Assembly (NCBI RefSeq): GCF_900104705.1
Contig: NZ_LT629734.1
Location: 930,001 to 994,000 of the forward strand
DNA length: 64,000 bases
Direction of reading: 5' to 3'
From: Agrococcus carbonis
GTDB taxonomy: Bacteria; Actinomycetota; Actinomycetes; Actinomycetales; Microbacteriaceae
The position numbers and the translations under genes were made by a program. How positions within the stretch are numbered: the stretch's first letter is position 1; every line of letters starts with the position of its first letter. Shown piece after piece: positions 34,158-42,145 of the stretch. The notes under the pieces were generated by a model. That model ran no database searches. It saw only the letters and a list, made by a program, of their open reading frames with translations, and was not told the origin of the DNA.

Positions 34158-34163
34158 TACACT
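34158..34163 (+). promoter_or_regulatory. Putative -10 box of the MHS transporter gene
   Basis: TACACT, giving a long leader of about 115 bases before ATG 34286. Within it ggcgcgtcacgagcgcgcc near 34203 can form a small hairpin. Confidence 0.4.
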
Positions 34164-34285
34164 GGAGTGTCGTCCCCCAGGAGCCGAAGCTGACTCCGAC
34201 GCGGCCGGCGCGTCACGAGCGCGCCGAACCCTCCGCGCGCAGCACATCCGCACCCGACGCGCGCGATCCTCCACCAGGAAGCAGC

Positions 34286-35647
34286 ATGTCCCTCTCCGCA
34301 AGCCAGGCGACCGCAGCGTCGTCGCAGCAGCAGCCCGCCAACTCGCGCGGCCGCGTCATCTTCGCGAGCCTCATCGGCACGACGATCGAGTTCTACGACT
34401 TCTACGTCTACGCGACCGCCGCCGTGCTGGTGTTCCCGCACCTCTTCTTCCCCACCGGCGACGAGACGACCGCCCTGCTCGCGTCGTTCGCCGCGTTCGG
34501 CGCCGCGATGGTCGCCCGCCCGATCGGCTCGGTCGTGTTCGGCCACCTCGGCGACAAGCACGGCCGCAAGATCACGCTCGTCGGCGCCCTGCTCACGATG
34601 GGCATCGCGACGTTCCTCATCGGCGTGCTGCCCACCTACGGCCAGGTCGGCTGGATCGCCGCGGCGCTGCTCGTGCTCATGCGCCTCGCGCAGGGCTTCG
34701 CGCTCGGCGGCGAGTGGTCGGGCGCGGCGCTCGTCGCGACCGAGAACGCCCCGGTCGGCAAGCGCGCCTGGTACGGCACGTTCCCGCAGCTCGGCGCGCC
34801 GATCGGCTTCATCATCGCCAACGGCCTCTTCCTGCTCATCGCGGCGCTCCTGCCGAGCGACGACCCGTCGATGCCCTCCGAGGCGTTCCTCGAGTGGGGC
34901 TGGCGCATCCCGTTCCTCTTCTCGGCCGTCATGGTGATCGTGGGCCTCTACGTGCGCCTGAAGCTCGTCGAGTCGACGTCGTTCGAGAAGGCGAAGACGA
35001 CCGGCACCATCCAGCGCATGCCGCTCGCGACCGTCTTCCGCGACTACTGGAAGGAGCTCATCCTCGGCACCTTCTTCATGCTCGCGACCTACGTGCTCTT
35101 CTACCTGATGACGGCGTTCTCGCTCACGTACGGCCGGGCTCCGGTCGACGCGGAGGTGCCGGGCCTCGGCTACTCGTACACGACGTTCGTGCTCATGCTC
35201 ATCGTCGGCGTCGTCTTCTTCGGCATCTTCACGATGGTCTCCGGCCCGCTCGCCGACCGCTTCGGCCGCCGGAACACCCTGATCTGGGTGACGCTCGCGA
35301 TCATGGCGTTCGGCCTGCTGTGGGTACCGCTCACCGGCGGCGGCTTCTTCGGCGTCATGCTGTGGCTCATCCTCGGCATGTCGCTCATGGGCTTCACGTT
35401 CGGGCCGATGGGGGCCCTGCTGCCCGAGCTCTTCCCGACCAACGTGCGCTACACCGGCTCGGGCGTGAGCTACAACGTGTCGTCGATCCTCGGCGCCGCG
35501 GTCGCGCCGTTCATCGCGGTGGCGCTGTGGACCGCCGGCGGCGGCAGCGTCTTCTGGGTCGGCGTCTACCTCGCGGGCGCGGGCGCGCTGACGCTCATCG
35601 CCCTGCTCCTCTCGAAGGAGACGAAGGATCTCGACATGGAGCGCTGA
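34286..35647 (+). CDS. MHS family MFS transporter
   Basis: 453 residues of the metabolite:H+ symporter family of the major facilitator superfamily, with 12 predicted membrane helices. The family opening GTTIEFYDFYVYATAAVLVF, the loop GHLGDKHGRKITL and QGFALGGEWSGAALV, and the later GPLADRFGRRNTL are all present. Members import organic acids, betaine or proline; the substrate here is unknown. ATG 34286 has AGGAA five bases upstream; the open frame upstream is not conserved. The gene stands alone between the rib operon and the convergent surE. Confidence 0.85.
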   Translation: MSLSASQATAASSQQQPANSRGRVIFASLIGTTIEFYDFYVYATAAVLVFPHLFFPTGDETTALLASFAAFGAAMVARPIGSVVFGHLGDKHGRKITLVGALLTMGIATFLIGVLPTYGQVGWIAAALLVLMRLAQGFALGGEWSGAALVATENAPVGKRAWYGTFPQLGAPIGFIIANGLFLLIAALLPSDDPSMPSEAFLEWGWRIPFLFSAVMVIVGLYVRLKLVESTSFEKAKTTGTIQRMPLATVFRDYWKELILGTFFMLATYVLFYLMTAFSLTYGRAPVDAEVPGLGYSYTTFVLMLIVGVVFFGIFTMVSGPLADRFGRRNTLIWVTLAIMAFGLLWVPLTGGGFFGVMLWLILGMSLMGFTFGPMGALLPELFPTNVRYTGSGVSYNVSSILGAAVAPFIAVALWTAGGGSVFWVGVYLAGAGALTLIALLLSKETKDLDMER

Positions 35648-35665
35648 GCGCTCTCGACGGATGCT

Positions 35666-35698
35666 GCGGCCGGTCGCCCGAGGAGGGCGGCCGGCCGC
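35666..35698. terminator. Bidirectional terminator between MHS transporter and surE
   Basis: 14-bp stem (35666-35679 with 35685-35698, one T-G wobble) and a 5-base loop, filling the 57-base gap between two convergent genes. Confidence 0.75.
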
Positions 35699-35704
35699 TC
35701 GTCG

Positions 35705-36463
35705 TCAGACCGTGCGGTCGGCGATGGTGCGCACGCGCGTGATGGTCGCGTGCCCCGCGGCGAGCCGCTCCATGTCGCTGCCGGGCGCGTCGTCGGCGCG
35801 GTGCTCGCGGATGGACAACCGCACCTCATCGCCCGCGACCTCGGTGAGCGTCGTCTGCACGATGCCGAACGGCGCGAGGTGCGCCTCGACGAGCTCGAGC
35901 CCCTGGGCGTCGGGCACGTTCGGGACGTTGAGGTTGAGCACGGCGCCCGCGGGCGCGCCAAGCAGCGTCGCGAGAGCGGTGCGGGCGACCGCGCCGGCGG
36001 TGCCCCAGTGCTGCTCGTCCGCTTCGACGAGCCCGACGTCGAGCGAGACGGCGAGCGCCCGCACGCCGCCCTGCCCCGCGGTGAGCGCGGCGCCGACGGT
36101 GCCCGAGTGCATGATCGCGCCGCCGACGTTCGCGCCGCGGTTGATGCCGCTGAGCACGACGTCGGGCGTCTCGCCGAACGAGCCGTGCAGCGCGAGGAGC
36201 GTGATGAGGGCCGGCGCCGCGTGCACCGCGTAGGCCTCGCCCTCGAAGCCGGCGATCGCGCGGCGCTCGGAGCGCACCGTGCCCTTGCCGCCCGCCGCGG
36301 TGACCGCGGTGCCCTGCGTGGCGATGATGGACGCGCTCGCGCCGGAGTGCTCGTGCGCCGGCGCCGCGATCACCACCTCGAGCCCCGCGTCGGCCGCGAC
36401 GGCGGCGAGCGCCGCGAGCCCCGGCGAGTCGATGCCGTCGTCGTTCGTGATCAGTGCGCGCAT
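35705..36463 (-). CDS. surE: 5'/3'-nucleotidase SurE
   Basis: 252 residues. Metal-dependent nucleoside monophosphate phosphatase, linked to stationary-phase survival. The N-terminal MRALITNDDGIDSPGL carries the Asp-Asp metal ligands; EHSGASASI supplies a Ser ligand, SGINRGANVGGAIMHSGTVGAA the Asn ligand and substrate loop, and LNLNVPNVP closes the core. ATG overlaps the PfkB kinase stop by one base (TGATG), so the two genes are coupled. Confidence 0.92.
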   Translation of the reverse strand: MRALITNDDGIDSPGLAALAAVAADAGLEVVIAAPAHEHSGASASIIATQGTAVTAAGGKGTVRSERRAIAGFEGEAYAVHAAPALITLLALHGSFGETPDVVLSGINRGANVGGAIMHSGTVGAALTAGQGGVRALAVSLDVGLVEADEQHWGTAGAVARTALATLLGAPAGAVLNLNVPNVPDAQGLELVEAHLAPFGIVQTTLTEVAGDEVRLSIREHRADDAPGSDMERLAAGHATITRVRTIADRTV

Positions 36464-37401
36464 CAGTCCTCCTCGTCGTGGTCGCCGAGCCGATGCAGCT
36501 CGACCCGCTCGGCGATCGCGCGGATCGCCTCGGCGTCGCCGGTGCCGAGGCCGCGCCGCGTCGCGTTGACCGCGCCCGCGGCGGCGCCCAGGCGCACCGC
36601 CTCGTCGTGGTCGCCGCCGCTCGCGAGGACGGCCGCGATGCCCGCGGTGTAGGAATCCCCCGCGCCGCTCGTGTCGACCGGCTCGAGCTCGGGCGCGGCG
36701 ACGCGCCAGGCTCCGTGCTCGCCGACGACGATCGAGCCTTCCTCGGCTCGCGTGATCGCCACGAGCGCGATGCCCTCGCGGGCGAGCGCGCGTGCCGCGT
36801 CGAGCAGCTGCTGCTCGTCGTCGCCGTCCTCGACGCGGCCGTCGGCGACGAGCTCCTCGTGGCTCACCTTGAGCACGTCGACCCCGCCGTCGAGCGCCGC
36901 TTCGAGCCGGTCGCCCGCGAGGTCCACGAGCACGGGCTTGCCGAGCTCCCGCACGTCGTTCGCGAGCCGTCGATAGACGTCGGCCGGCAGGAGCGAGTCG
37001 CCCTCGGGACCGGAGAGGATGACGAGATCCGCATCGGCCGTCTCGCGCAGCACGGTCGAGTAGAGCGAGTCGAGCGTGTGCCGCGAGAGCGGCTCGCCCT
37101 GCGCCTCGACGACCGCCACGCGCTCGCCCCCGCGCCGATCGTGCACGTACGCGGGGCTGATGCCCTCGCGCTCGATCGCCGCGACGACGAAGCCCTCCCG
37201 CTCGAGCAGCTGCCGCGCGACCGCCCCGATCTCCCCGGTGACCGTGCACGCGAGCGCGACCTCCACGCCGAGCGCCACGAGCATCCGCGCCTGCCAGACG
37301 CCCTGCCCGCCCACGTGGAGGTGGACGTCGGGCTCGCCGCGCACCTCCTCGATCGTCACGGTGAGCATGGGAGCGGGGGCGAAGATGAGCACGCGAGCCA
37401 T
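36463..37401 (-). CDS. PfkB family carbohydrate kinase
   Basis: 312 residues of the ribokinase-like PfkB family. The Gly-rich substrate region reads LHVGGQGVWQARML, unusual in having Gln and Trp where 1-phosphofructokinases have GGKGxNxA. The C-terminal ATP/anion-hole motif PVDTSGAGDSYTAGIAAV is intact and supplies the catalytic Asp. It resembles 1-phosphofructokinase or tagatose-type kinases, but no fructose PTS genes adjoin it. It is coupled to surE. ATG 37401 is preceded by TAGCGT at six bases, a leaderless start. Confidence 0.82.
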   Translation of the reverse strand: MARVLIFAPAPMLTVTIEEVRGEPDVHLHVGGQGVWQARMLVALGVEVALACTVTGEIGAVARQLLEREGFVVAAIEREGISPAYVHDRRGGERVAVVEAQGEPLSRHTLDSLYSTVLRETADADLVILSGPEGDSLLPADVYRRLANDVRELGKPVLVDLAGDRLEAALDGGVDVLKVSHEELVADGRVEDGDDEQQLLDAARALAREGIALVAITRAEEGSIVVGEHGAWRVAAPELEPVDTSGAGDSYTAGIAAVLASGGDHDEAVRLGAAAGAVNATRRGLGTGDAEAIRAIAERVELHRLGDHDEED

Positions 37402-37407
37402 GCGCCC

Positions 37408-37413
37408 ACGCTA
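37408..37413 (-). promoter_or_regulatory. -10 box, leaderless start of the PfkB kinase gene
   Basis: TAGCGT on the minus strand, six bases before ATG 37401, in the 40-base gap after the ABC permease operon. Confidence 0.55.
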
Positions 37414-37441
37414 CGCAGGGCTCCTGGAGGTCAGCGGAGCG

Positions 37442-38278
37442 TCACCGCAGGAACAGCGCGCGGAGCCGCGTCGTGGTGAACCACAGGCCGAGCACGATCA
37501 TGGCCGCGAAGTACAGCAGGTGGATGCCGATCGAGGGCTGGATGAGCCCCGTCGTGAGCTGCCGGATCATGTCGACGCCGTGCCACAGCGGCATCGCCTG
37601 GATCACCCATTGCAGGCCCTGCGGGTAGACCTCGATCGGGAAGAACGTCGCCGAGAGCAGGAACATCGGCATCATCAGGAAGTACACGTAGTCGAGGTGC
37701 TGGAAGGTCTTCATGTAGCTCGTGATCGCCATGCCGAAGGAGGCGAACCCGAAGGCGATGACGAGCGCCGCCGGGATGGCGAGCACGGCCGTCCACGAGA
37801 GGTTGAGGCCCATCATCGTCGTCACGAGCATGAACCCGCACGCGTAGAGCAGACCGCGGAAGAGCGCGAGCAGGATCTCCCCCAGCGCGACATCGAGCGG
37901 GCCGAGGGACGTCGAGAGCATCTGCTGGTAGAGCTTCGCGAAGTTCATCTTGAAGAAGACGTTCATCGTGGAGTCGTAGACGGCGCCGTTCATCGCGCTC
38001 ACCGCCATGAGGGCGGGCGCGATGTAGGCGGCGTACTCGACGTCGACGCCGTAGAACTCCACGGTGCCGATGAGCGCGCCGAGGCCGACGCCCATCGACA
38101 GCAGGTAGAAGACGGGCTCGAAGAAGCCGGTCAGCACGACCACCCAGTTGGTGCGCGCCATCACGTGCAGGCCGCGCAGGAACACCGAGCGCGTGTTGCC
38201 GGCGTAGATGCCGCGCAGCGGCCCGCGGACCGTCGGGGCGGGCGCTTCGAGGAGCTCAGGTGTGCGCAGCTCGGTCAC
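37442..38278 (-). CDS. ABC-2 type transporter permease (second)
   Basis: 278 residues, six membrane segments, for example WVVVLTGFFEPVFYLLSMGVGLGAL, and the ABC-2 signature region MPMFLLSATFFPIEVYPQGLQWVIQAMPLWHGVD (quoted here only as a region near 210-243). It has the layout of DrrB/NodJ-type export permeases. GTG 38278 overlaps the stop of the first permease by four bases. With the paired permease and the ATPase upstream it forms an exporter; the cargo (drug, lipid or polysaccharide) is unknown. Confidence 0.83.
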   Translation of the reverse strand: MTELRTPELLEAPAPTVRGPLRGIYAGNTRSVFLRGLHVMARTNWVVVLTGFFEPVFYLLSMGVGLGALIGTVEFYGVDVEYAAYIAPALMAVSAMNGAVYDSTMNVFFKMNFAKLYQQMLSTSLGPLDVALGEILLALFRGLLYACGFMLVTTMMGLNLSWTAVLAIPAALVIAFGFASFGMAITSYMKTFQHLDYVYFLMMPMFLLSATFFPIEVYPQGLQWVIQAMPLWHGVDMIRQLTTGLIQPSIGIHLLYFAAMIVLGLWFTTTRLRALFLR

Positions 38279-39132
38279 TTGTCGAGCCTCCGTCGGAAGG
38301 TGCGGATGGAGAGCAGGCACGCGACGAGCGCCACGAGCACGAGGTAGCCGAGGTGCACGAGCAGCATCACCGGCGGCAGCTCGGCGCCGTAGAGGGCGCT
38401 GCGGCCGAGCTCGGCCGCGTGCCACAGCGGCGAGATCCAGCCGATCCAGTGCAGGAACGCCGGCAGCGTCTCGAGCGGGAAGTAGGTGCCCGAGAAGAGC
38501 GTGAGCGGCACGACCACGAAGCGCTCGACGAACGACAGCTGGCCGCGGTCCTCGGTCTGGGTCGACACCCACGCCATGACGGCGAAGCCGGCTGCGGTCG
38601 CCAGCAGCAGCCCGATCGGGATCAGCAGCAGCGCACCCGTCGCGGTGCCGATCCCGAAGACGATCATGACGGCCGAGAACGCCACGAGCGGCAGCAGCAC
38701 GCGCACGAGCACCGAGACCTGGAAGCCGACGGCGATGTGCGCGGGCCCGATCGGGGTGCCGTTCATGGCGAAGAACATCGGGAACCACTTGAAGCCGCCG
38801 AAGACGCCGTAGGTGTTCTCCTGCGCGGCCGTCTGCATCGCGGTCGCCATCGACAGGGCCGGCGCGATGAAGACGAGGTAGGGCACGCCGTCGACGCCCT
38901 GGGCGCCCTGGTTCGCATCCACGAGCAGCCCGAGGCCGAGGCCGAGCCCGAGCAGGAAGAGGAACGGCGAGCCGACGCCGATCGCGACCCACGAGGCGAC
39001 GTACGCGCGCATGGCGCGGATGCGGTGCTCGGCGACGAACCACCAGCCCCAGACCCGCGCTCGGCGCGCGACGGCGCCGTGGTCGACGCCTCCCTCGTCG
39101 GCGACCCGGTCGCGCTGCGCTGCGATGCTCAT
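38275..39132 (-). CDS. ABC-2 type transporter permease (first)
   Basis: 285 residues, six membrane segments starting at VASWVAIGVGSPFLFLLGLGL. The short NGTPIGPAHIAVGFQ loop and the FSGTYFPLETLPAFLHWIGWISPLWH region mark the ABC-2 family. A hydrophilic N-terminus of about 40 residues is cytoplasmic. It lies four bases after the ATPase and overlaps the next permease, so the exporter is a heterodimer of two unlike permeases. Confidence 0.83.
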   Translation of the reverse strand: MSIAAQRDRVADEGGVDHGAVARRARVWGWWFVAEHRIRAMRAYVASWVAIGVGSPFLFLLGLGLGLGLLVDANQGAQGVDGVPYLVFIAPALSMATAMQTAAQENTYGVFGGFKWFPMFFAMNGTPIGPAHIAVGFQVSVLVRVLLPLVAFSAVMIVFGIGTATGALLLIPIGLLLATAAGFAVMAWVSTQTEDRGQLSFVERFVVVPLTLFSGTYFPLETLPAFLHWIGWISPLWHAAELGRSALYGAELPPVMLLVHLGYLVLVALVACLLSIRTFRRRLDK

Positions 39133-39136
39133 CGGC

Positions 39137-40075
39137 TCAGTCGATCAGGCTGCGGCCGGTGAGCCGGAGGAAGACGTCCTCGAGGCTCGAGCGGCGCACG
39201 AGGCTCGTGATCGGGTTCAGACCGCGGTCGTGCACGGCAGACATGGCGCCCTCGCCGTCGTCGGCGTAGACGAGCACGCGGTCGGGCAGCACCTCGATGC
39301 GCTCGCCGATGCCCTGGATGGCGGCCGCGGCCTCCTCGTTGCGCGCCGAGCCGAAGCGCACCTCGAGCACCTCGCGCGTGGAGTACTGCCGGATGAGCGA
39401 GGACGGGCTGCCCTCGGCGACGATCGTGCCCTGGTCGACCACGACGAGCCGGTCGCACAGCTGCTCGGCCTCGTCCATGTAGTGCGTGGTGAGCACGAGC
39501 GTCGTGCCCTCCTCCTTCAGCCGGAACAGCCGATCCCACAGCACGTGGCGCGCCTGCGGGTCGAGCCCGGTCGTCGGCTCGTCGAGCAGCATCGCCTTGG
39601 GGGCGTTGATGAGCCCGCGGGCGATCGTCAGGCGTCGCTTCATGCCGCCCGACAGGCCGTCGACGCGGGCCTTGCGCTTCTCGGTGAGCTGCGCGAACTC
39701 CAGCAGCTCCTCGGCGCGGCGCTTGACGTACGGCAGCGGGAGGCCGAAGTAGCGGCCGTAGACGATGAGGTTGTCGATGACCCGCAGCTCCTCGTCGAGC
39801 TGGTCCGCCTGCGGGACGATGCCGAGCTGCGCCCGGATCTCGGGCCCGTGGCTCTCCGGGTCGAAGCCCAGCACCGCGAGCTCGCCGGAGGTGCGGGTCG
39901 AGGTGGCCGCGATCATCCGCATCGTCGTCGACTTGCCCGCGCCGTTGGGGCCGAGGAAGCCGAACGCCTCCCCCGGCTCGATCGCGAAGTCGATCCCGTC
40001 GACGGCGGTGAAGTCGCCGTAGCGCTTGGTGAGCCCCTTGGCTTCGATGACCGGGGCGGATGCGGTGGTCGGCAC
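39137..40075 (-). CDS. ABC-2 exporter ATP-binding protein (DrrA-like)
   Basis: 312 residues. One ABC domain: Walker A GPNGAGKST (about 42-50), Q-loop VPQADQL, signature LSGGMKRRL, Walker B AMLLDEPTTGLD and H-loop TTHYMDEAEQL. The extra C-terminal domain of about 85 residues ending in SLEDVFLRLTGRSL is typical of DrrA/CcmA-like exporters. GTG 40075 is the start where homology begins; the open frame upstream runs for kilobases only as an antisense shadow. A TAGCGT box lies eight bases upstream. Confidence 0.87.
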   Translation of the reverse strand: MPTTASAPVIEAKGLTKRYGDFTAVDGIDFAIEPGEAFGFLGPNGAGKSTTMRMIAATSTRTSGELAVLGFDPESHGPEIRAQLGIVPQADQLDEELRVIDNLIVYGRYFGLPLPYVKRRAEELLEFAQLTEKRKARVDGLSGGMKRRLTIARGLINAPKAMLLDEPTTGLDPQARHVLWDRLFRLKEEGTTLVLTTHYMDEAEQLCDRLVVVDQGTIVAEGSPSSLIRQYSTREVLEVRFGSARNEEAAAAIQGIGERIEVLPDRVLVYADDGEGAMSAVHDRGLNPITSLVRRSSLEDVFLRLTGRSLID

Positions 40076-40083
40076 GGGAGACA

Positions 40084-40089
40084 ACGCTA
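40084..40089 (-). promoter_or_regulatory. Putative -10 box of the ABC-2 exporter operon
   Basis: TAGCGT on the minus strand, eight bases before GTG 40075, in the divergent gap with the P-type ATPase gene. Confidence 0.45.
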
Positions 40090-40189
40090 CTGCGTGCCGC
40101 CCACACGCGCCGCACCGCGATCCGCGACGGGCGCGTCCCCCGCGCTCGCGGAGGCTCGCCTCGCGCTGGCCTTCCGCTCCCGCGCTCGC

Positions 40190-40195
40190 CAGGAT
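40190..40195 (+). promoter_or_regulatory. -10-like box, leaderless start of the P-type ATPase gene
   Basis: CAGGAT with six bases to ATG 40202. A ggagg at 40196-40200 is only one base from the ATG, too close to act as a ribosome site, which favours a leaderless start. Confidence 0.45.
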
Positions 40196-40201
40196 GGAGG
40201 C

Positions 40202-42082
40202 ATGCTGTGGGTCCGCGCGAATGCCAGACGCTACCCCCTCGTCGCCATCACGCTCGTCATCGGCGTCGCGAGCGCCGCCTTCGGGATCGCGGGGATGCCC
40301 GAGGTCGCGCAGTGGCTCTGCACGGGCTGGGGCGTCGTCGTCGCCGCGATGCAGGGCTGGGGCATGCTGCGCGACCTGCTGCGCGGCCACTGGGGGCTCG
40401 ACGTGCTGGCGGTCACGGCGATCGTCGCGACCATCCTCGTGGGCGAGTACGTCGCGACCCTCCTCATCGTGCTCATGCTCACCGGCGGCGAAGCGCTCGA
40501 GGACTACGCCGCCGGCAGGGCGCGCCGCGAGCTGACGGCGCTCCTCGAGCGCGCGCCCCAGCTCGCCCACCGCGTGGTGGACGGCGACGCGGTCGAGGAC
40601 ATCCCCGCGACCGACGTGCGGGTGGGCGATGAGCTGCTGCTGCGGCCCTCCGAGATCGTGCCGGTCGACGCGGTGCTGCTGAGCGGCAGCACGGCGCTCG
40701 ACCAGTCGTCGCTCACGGGAGAGAGCCTCCCGGTCGAGGTGCACGAGGGCGACGACCTGCTCAGCGGCTCGGTCAACGCCGAGGCGGCCGTGCGCATCCG
40801 CGCCACCGCGACCGCGGCAGACAGCCAGTACCAGCGCATCGTCGCGCTCGTCGAGGAGGCCGCGGAGAGCCGCGCCCCCGTCGTGCGGCTCGCCGACCGC
40901 TACGCGGTGCCGTTCACGGCGGTCGCGCTGCTGATCGCGGGCCTCGCCTGGTGGGCGACGGGCGACCCGGTGCGCTTCGCCGAGGTGCTCGTGGTGGCGA
41001 CCCCCTGCCCGCTGCTCATCGCCGCGCCCGTGGCGTTCATGGGCGGCATGAGCCGGGCGGCGCGCCGCGGCATCATCGTCAAGGGCGGCGGGGTGCTCGA
41101 GCAGCTCGCCGCCGCGCGCACCGCCGTGTTCGACAAGACCGGCACGCTCACCACCGGCACGCCGACCGTCGACGCGGTGCGCGCGGAGCCCGGCGTCGAC
41201 CCGGCGACGCTCCTCACCCTCGCCGCCTCGGCCGAGCAGTACTCCTCCCACGTGCTCGCCGCGTCGATCATGAGCGCTGCGCGCGACCGCGGGCTGGCGC
41301 TGCGGCCCGCGAGCCGCGCGTCGGAGCGCGCGACCTTCGGCGTCGAGGCGGCGATCGACGGGCAGCAGGTCGTGATCGGCAAGCTCGCCTTCGTGCGCGA
41401 GCACGCGCCCGACGCGCACGAGACCGAGCTCGCGCGGGGCGAGCTCGCCATCTACGTCGCCATCGACGGGCGGTTCGCCGGCAGCATCGTGGCGCGCGAC
41501 CCCGTGCGCGAGAACGCGGCGGCGACGATCGCCGCGCTGCACGCGGCGGGCACGCGCGAGACGGTCATGCTCACCGGCGACGCATGGCCCACCGCGCGGC
41601 ACGTCGCCGACGAGCTCGGCATCGAGACCGTGCGGGCCGAGTGCCTCCCGGGCGACAAGGTCGAGGCGGTGCGGGCGCTGCCGCATCGGCCCGTGCTCAT
41701 GGTGGGCGACGGGGTCAACGACGCGCCCGTGCTCGCAGCGGCGGATGTCGGCGTCGCGATGGGCGCGAAGGGTGCGACGGCCGCGAGCGAGTCCGCGGAC
41801 GTCGTCATCACGATCGACGACCTCTCGCGCACGGTCGACGCGGTGCGCATCGGGCGGGACACGAAGCGGATCGCGCTCCAGAGCATCTGGATCGGCATCG
41901 TCATCAGCGTCGCGCTCATGGTGATCGCCGCCCTCGGCGCGATCCCGGCGACGATCGGCGCGCTCGCCCAGGAGGCGGTCGACCTCGTGACGATCCTCTG
42001 GGCGCTCCGAGCGATCCGCGGCGGCGCGCGGCCCGGTGCGACGGCTCCCGAGCGACGCGGGAGAATGGAGGAGTACGCCTGA
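40202..42082 (+). CDS. P1B-type ATPase with TPC metal motif and no N-terminal metal domain
   Basis: 626 residues. Transport ATPase core: TGES at 172-175, membrane metal-site motif TPCP at 267-270 (instead of CPC), phosphorylation site DKTGT at 311-315 and hinge GDGVNDAP at 502-509. There is no HMA or His-rich N-terminal domain; the protein begins directly at the first membrane helices. In the nucleotide domain the P1B His-Pro dipeptide reads SSHV (His350, Val351), so the Pro is missing. These features put it in a non-copper P1B subgroup of unknown substrate. ATG 40202 fits helix one and the -10 box. Confidence 0.85.
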   Translation: MLWVRANARRYPLVAITLVIGVASAAFGIAGMPEVAQWLCTGWGVVVAAMQGWGMLRDLLRGHWGLDVLAVTAIVATILVGEYVATLLIVLMLTGGEALEDYAAGRARRELTALLERAPQLAHRVVDGDAVEDIPATDVRVGDELLLRPSEIVPVDAVLLSGSTALDQSSLTGESLPVEVHEGDDLLSGSVNAEAAVRIRATATAADSQYQRIVALVEEAAESRAPVVRLADRYAVPFTAVALLIAGLAWWATGDPVRFAEVLVVATPCPLLIAAPVAFMGGMSRAARRGIIVKGGGVLEQLAAARTAVFDKTGTLTTGTPTVDAVRAEPGVDPATLLTLAASAEQYSSHVLAASIMSAARDRGLALRPASRASERATFGVEAAIDGQQVVIGKLAFVREHAPDAHETELARGELAIYVAIDGRFAGSIVARDPVRENAAATIAALHAAGTRETVMLTGDAWPTARHVADELGIETVRAECLPGDKVEAVRALPHRPVLMVGDGVNDAPVLAAADVGVAMGAKGATAASESADVVITIDDLSRTVDAVRIGRDTKRIALQSIWIGIVISVALMVIAALGAIPATIGALAQEAVDLVTILWALRAIRGGARPGATAPERRGRMEEYA

Positions 42083-42145
42083 CGCGCGACCGCCCCTCCC
42101 GGGGTGCGCGCCGCGGCGCAGTGCACACGGAGCAGGAAGCGAGAG

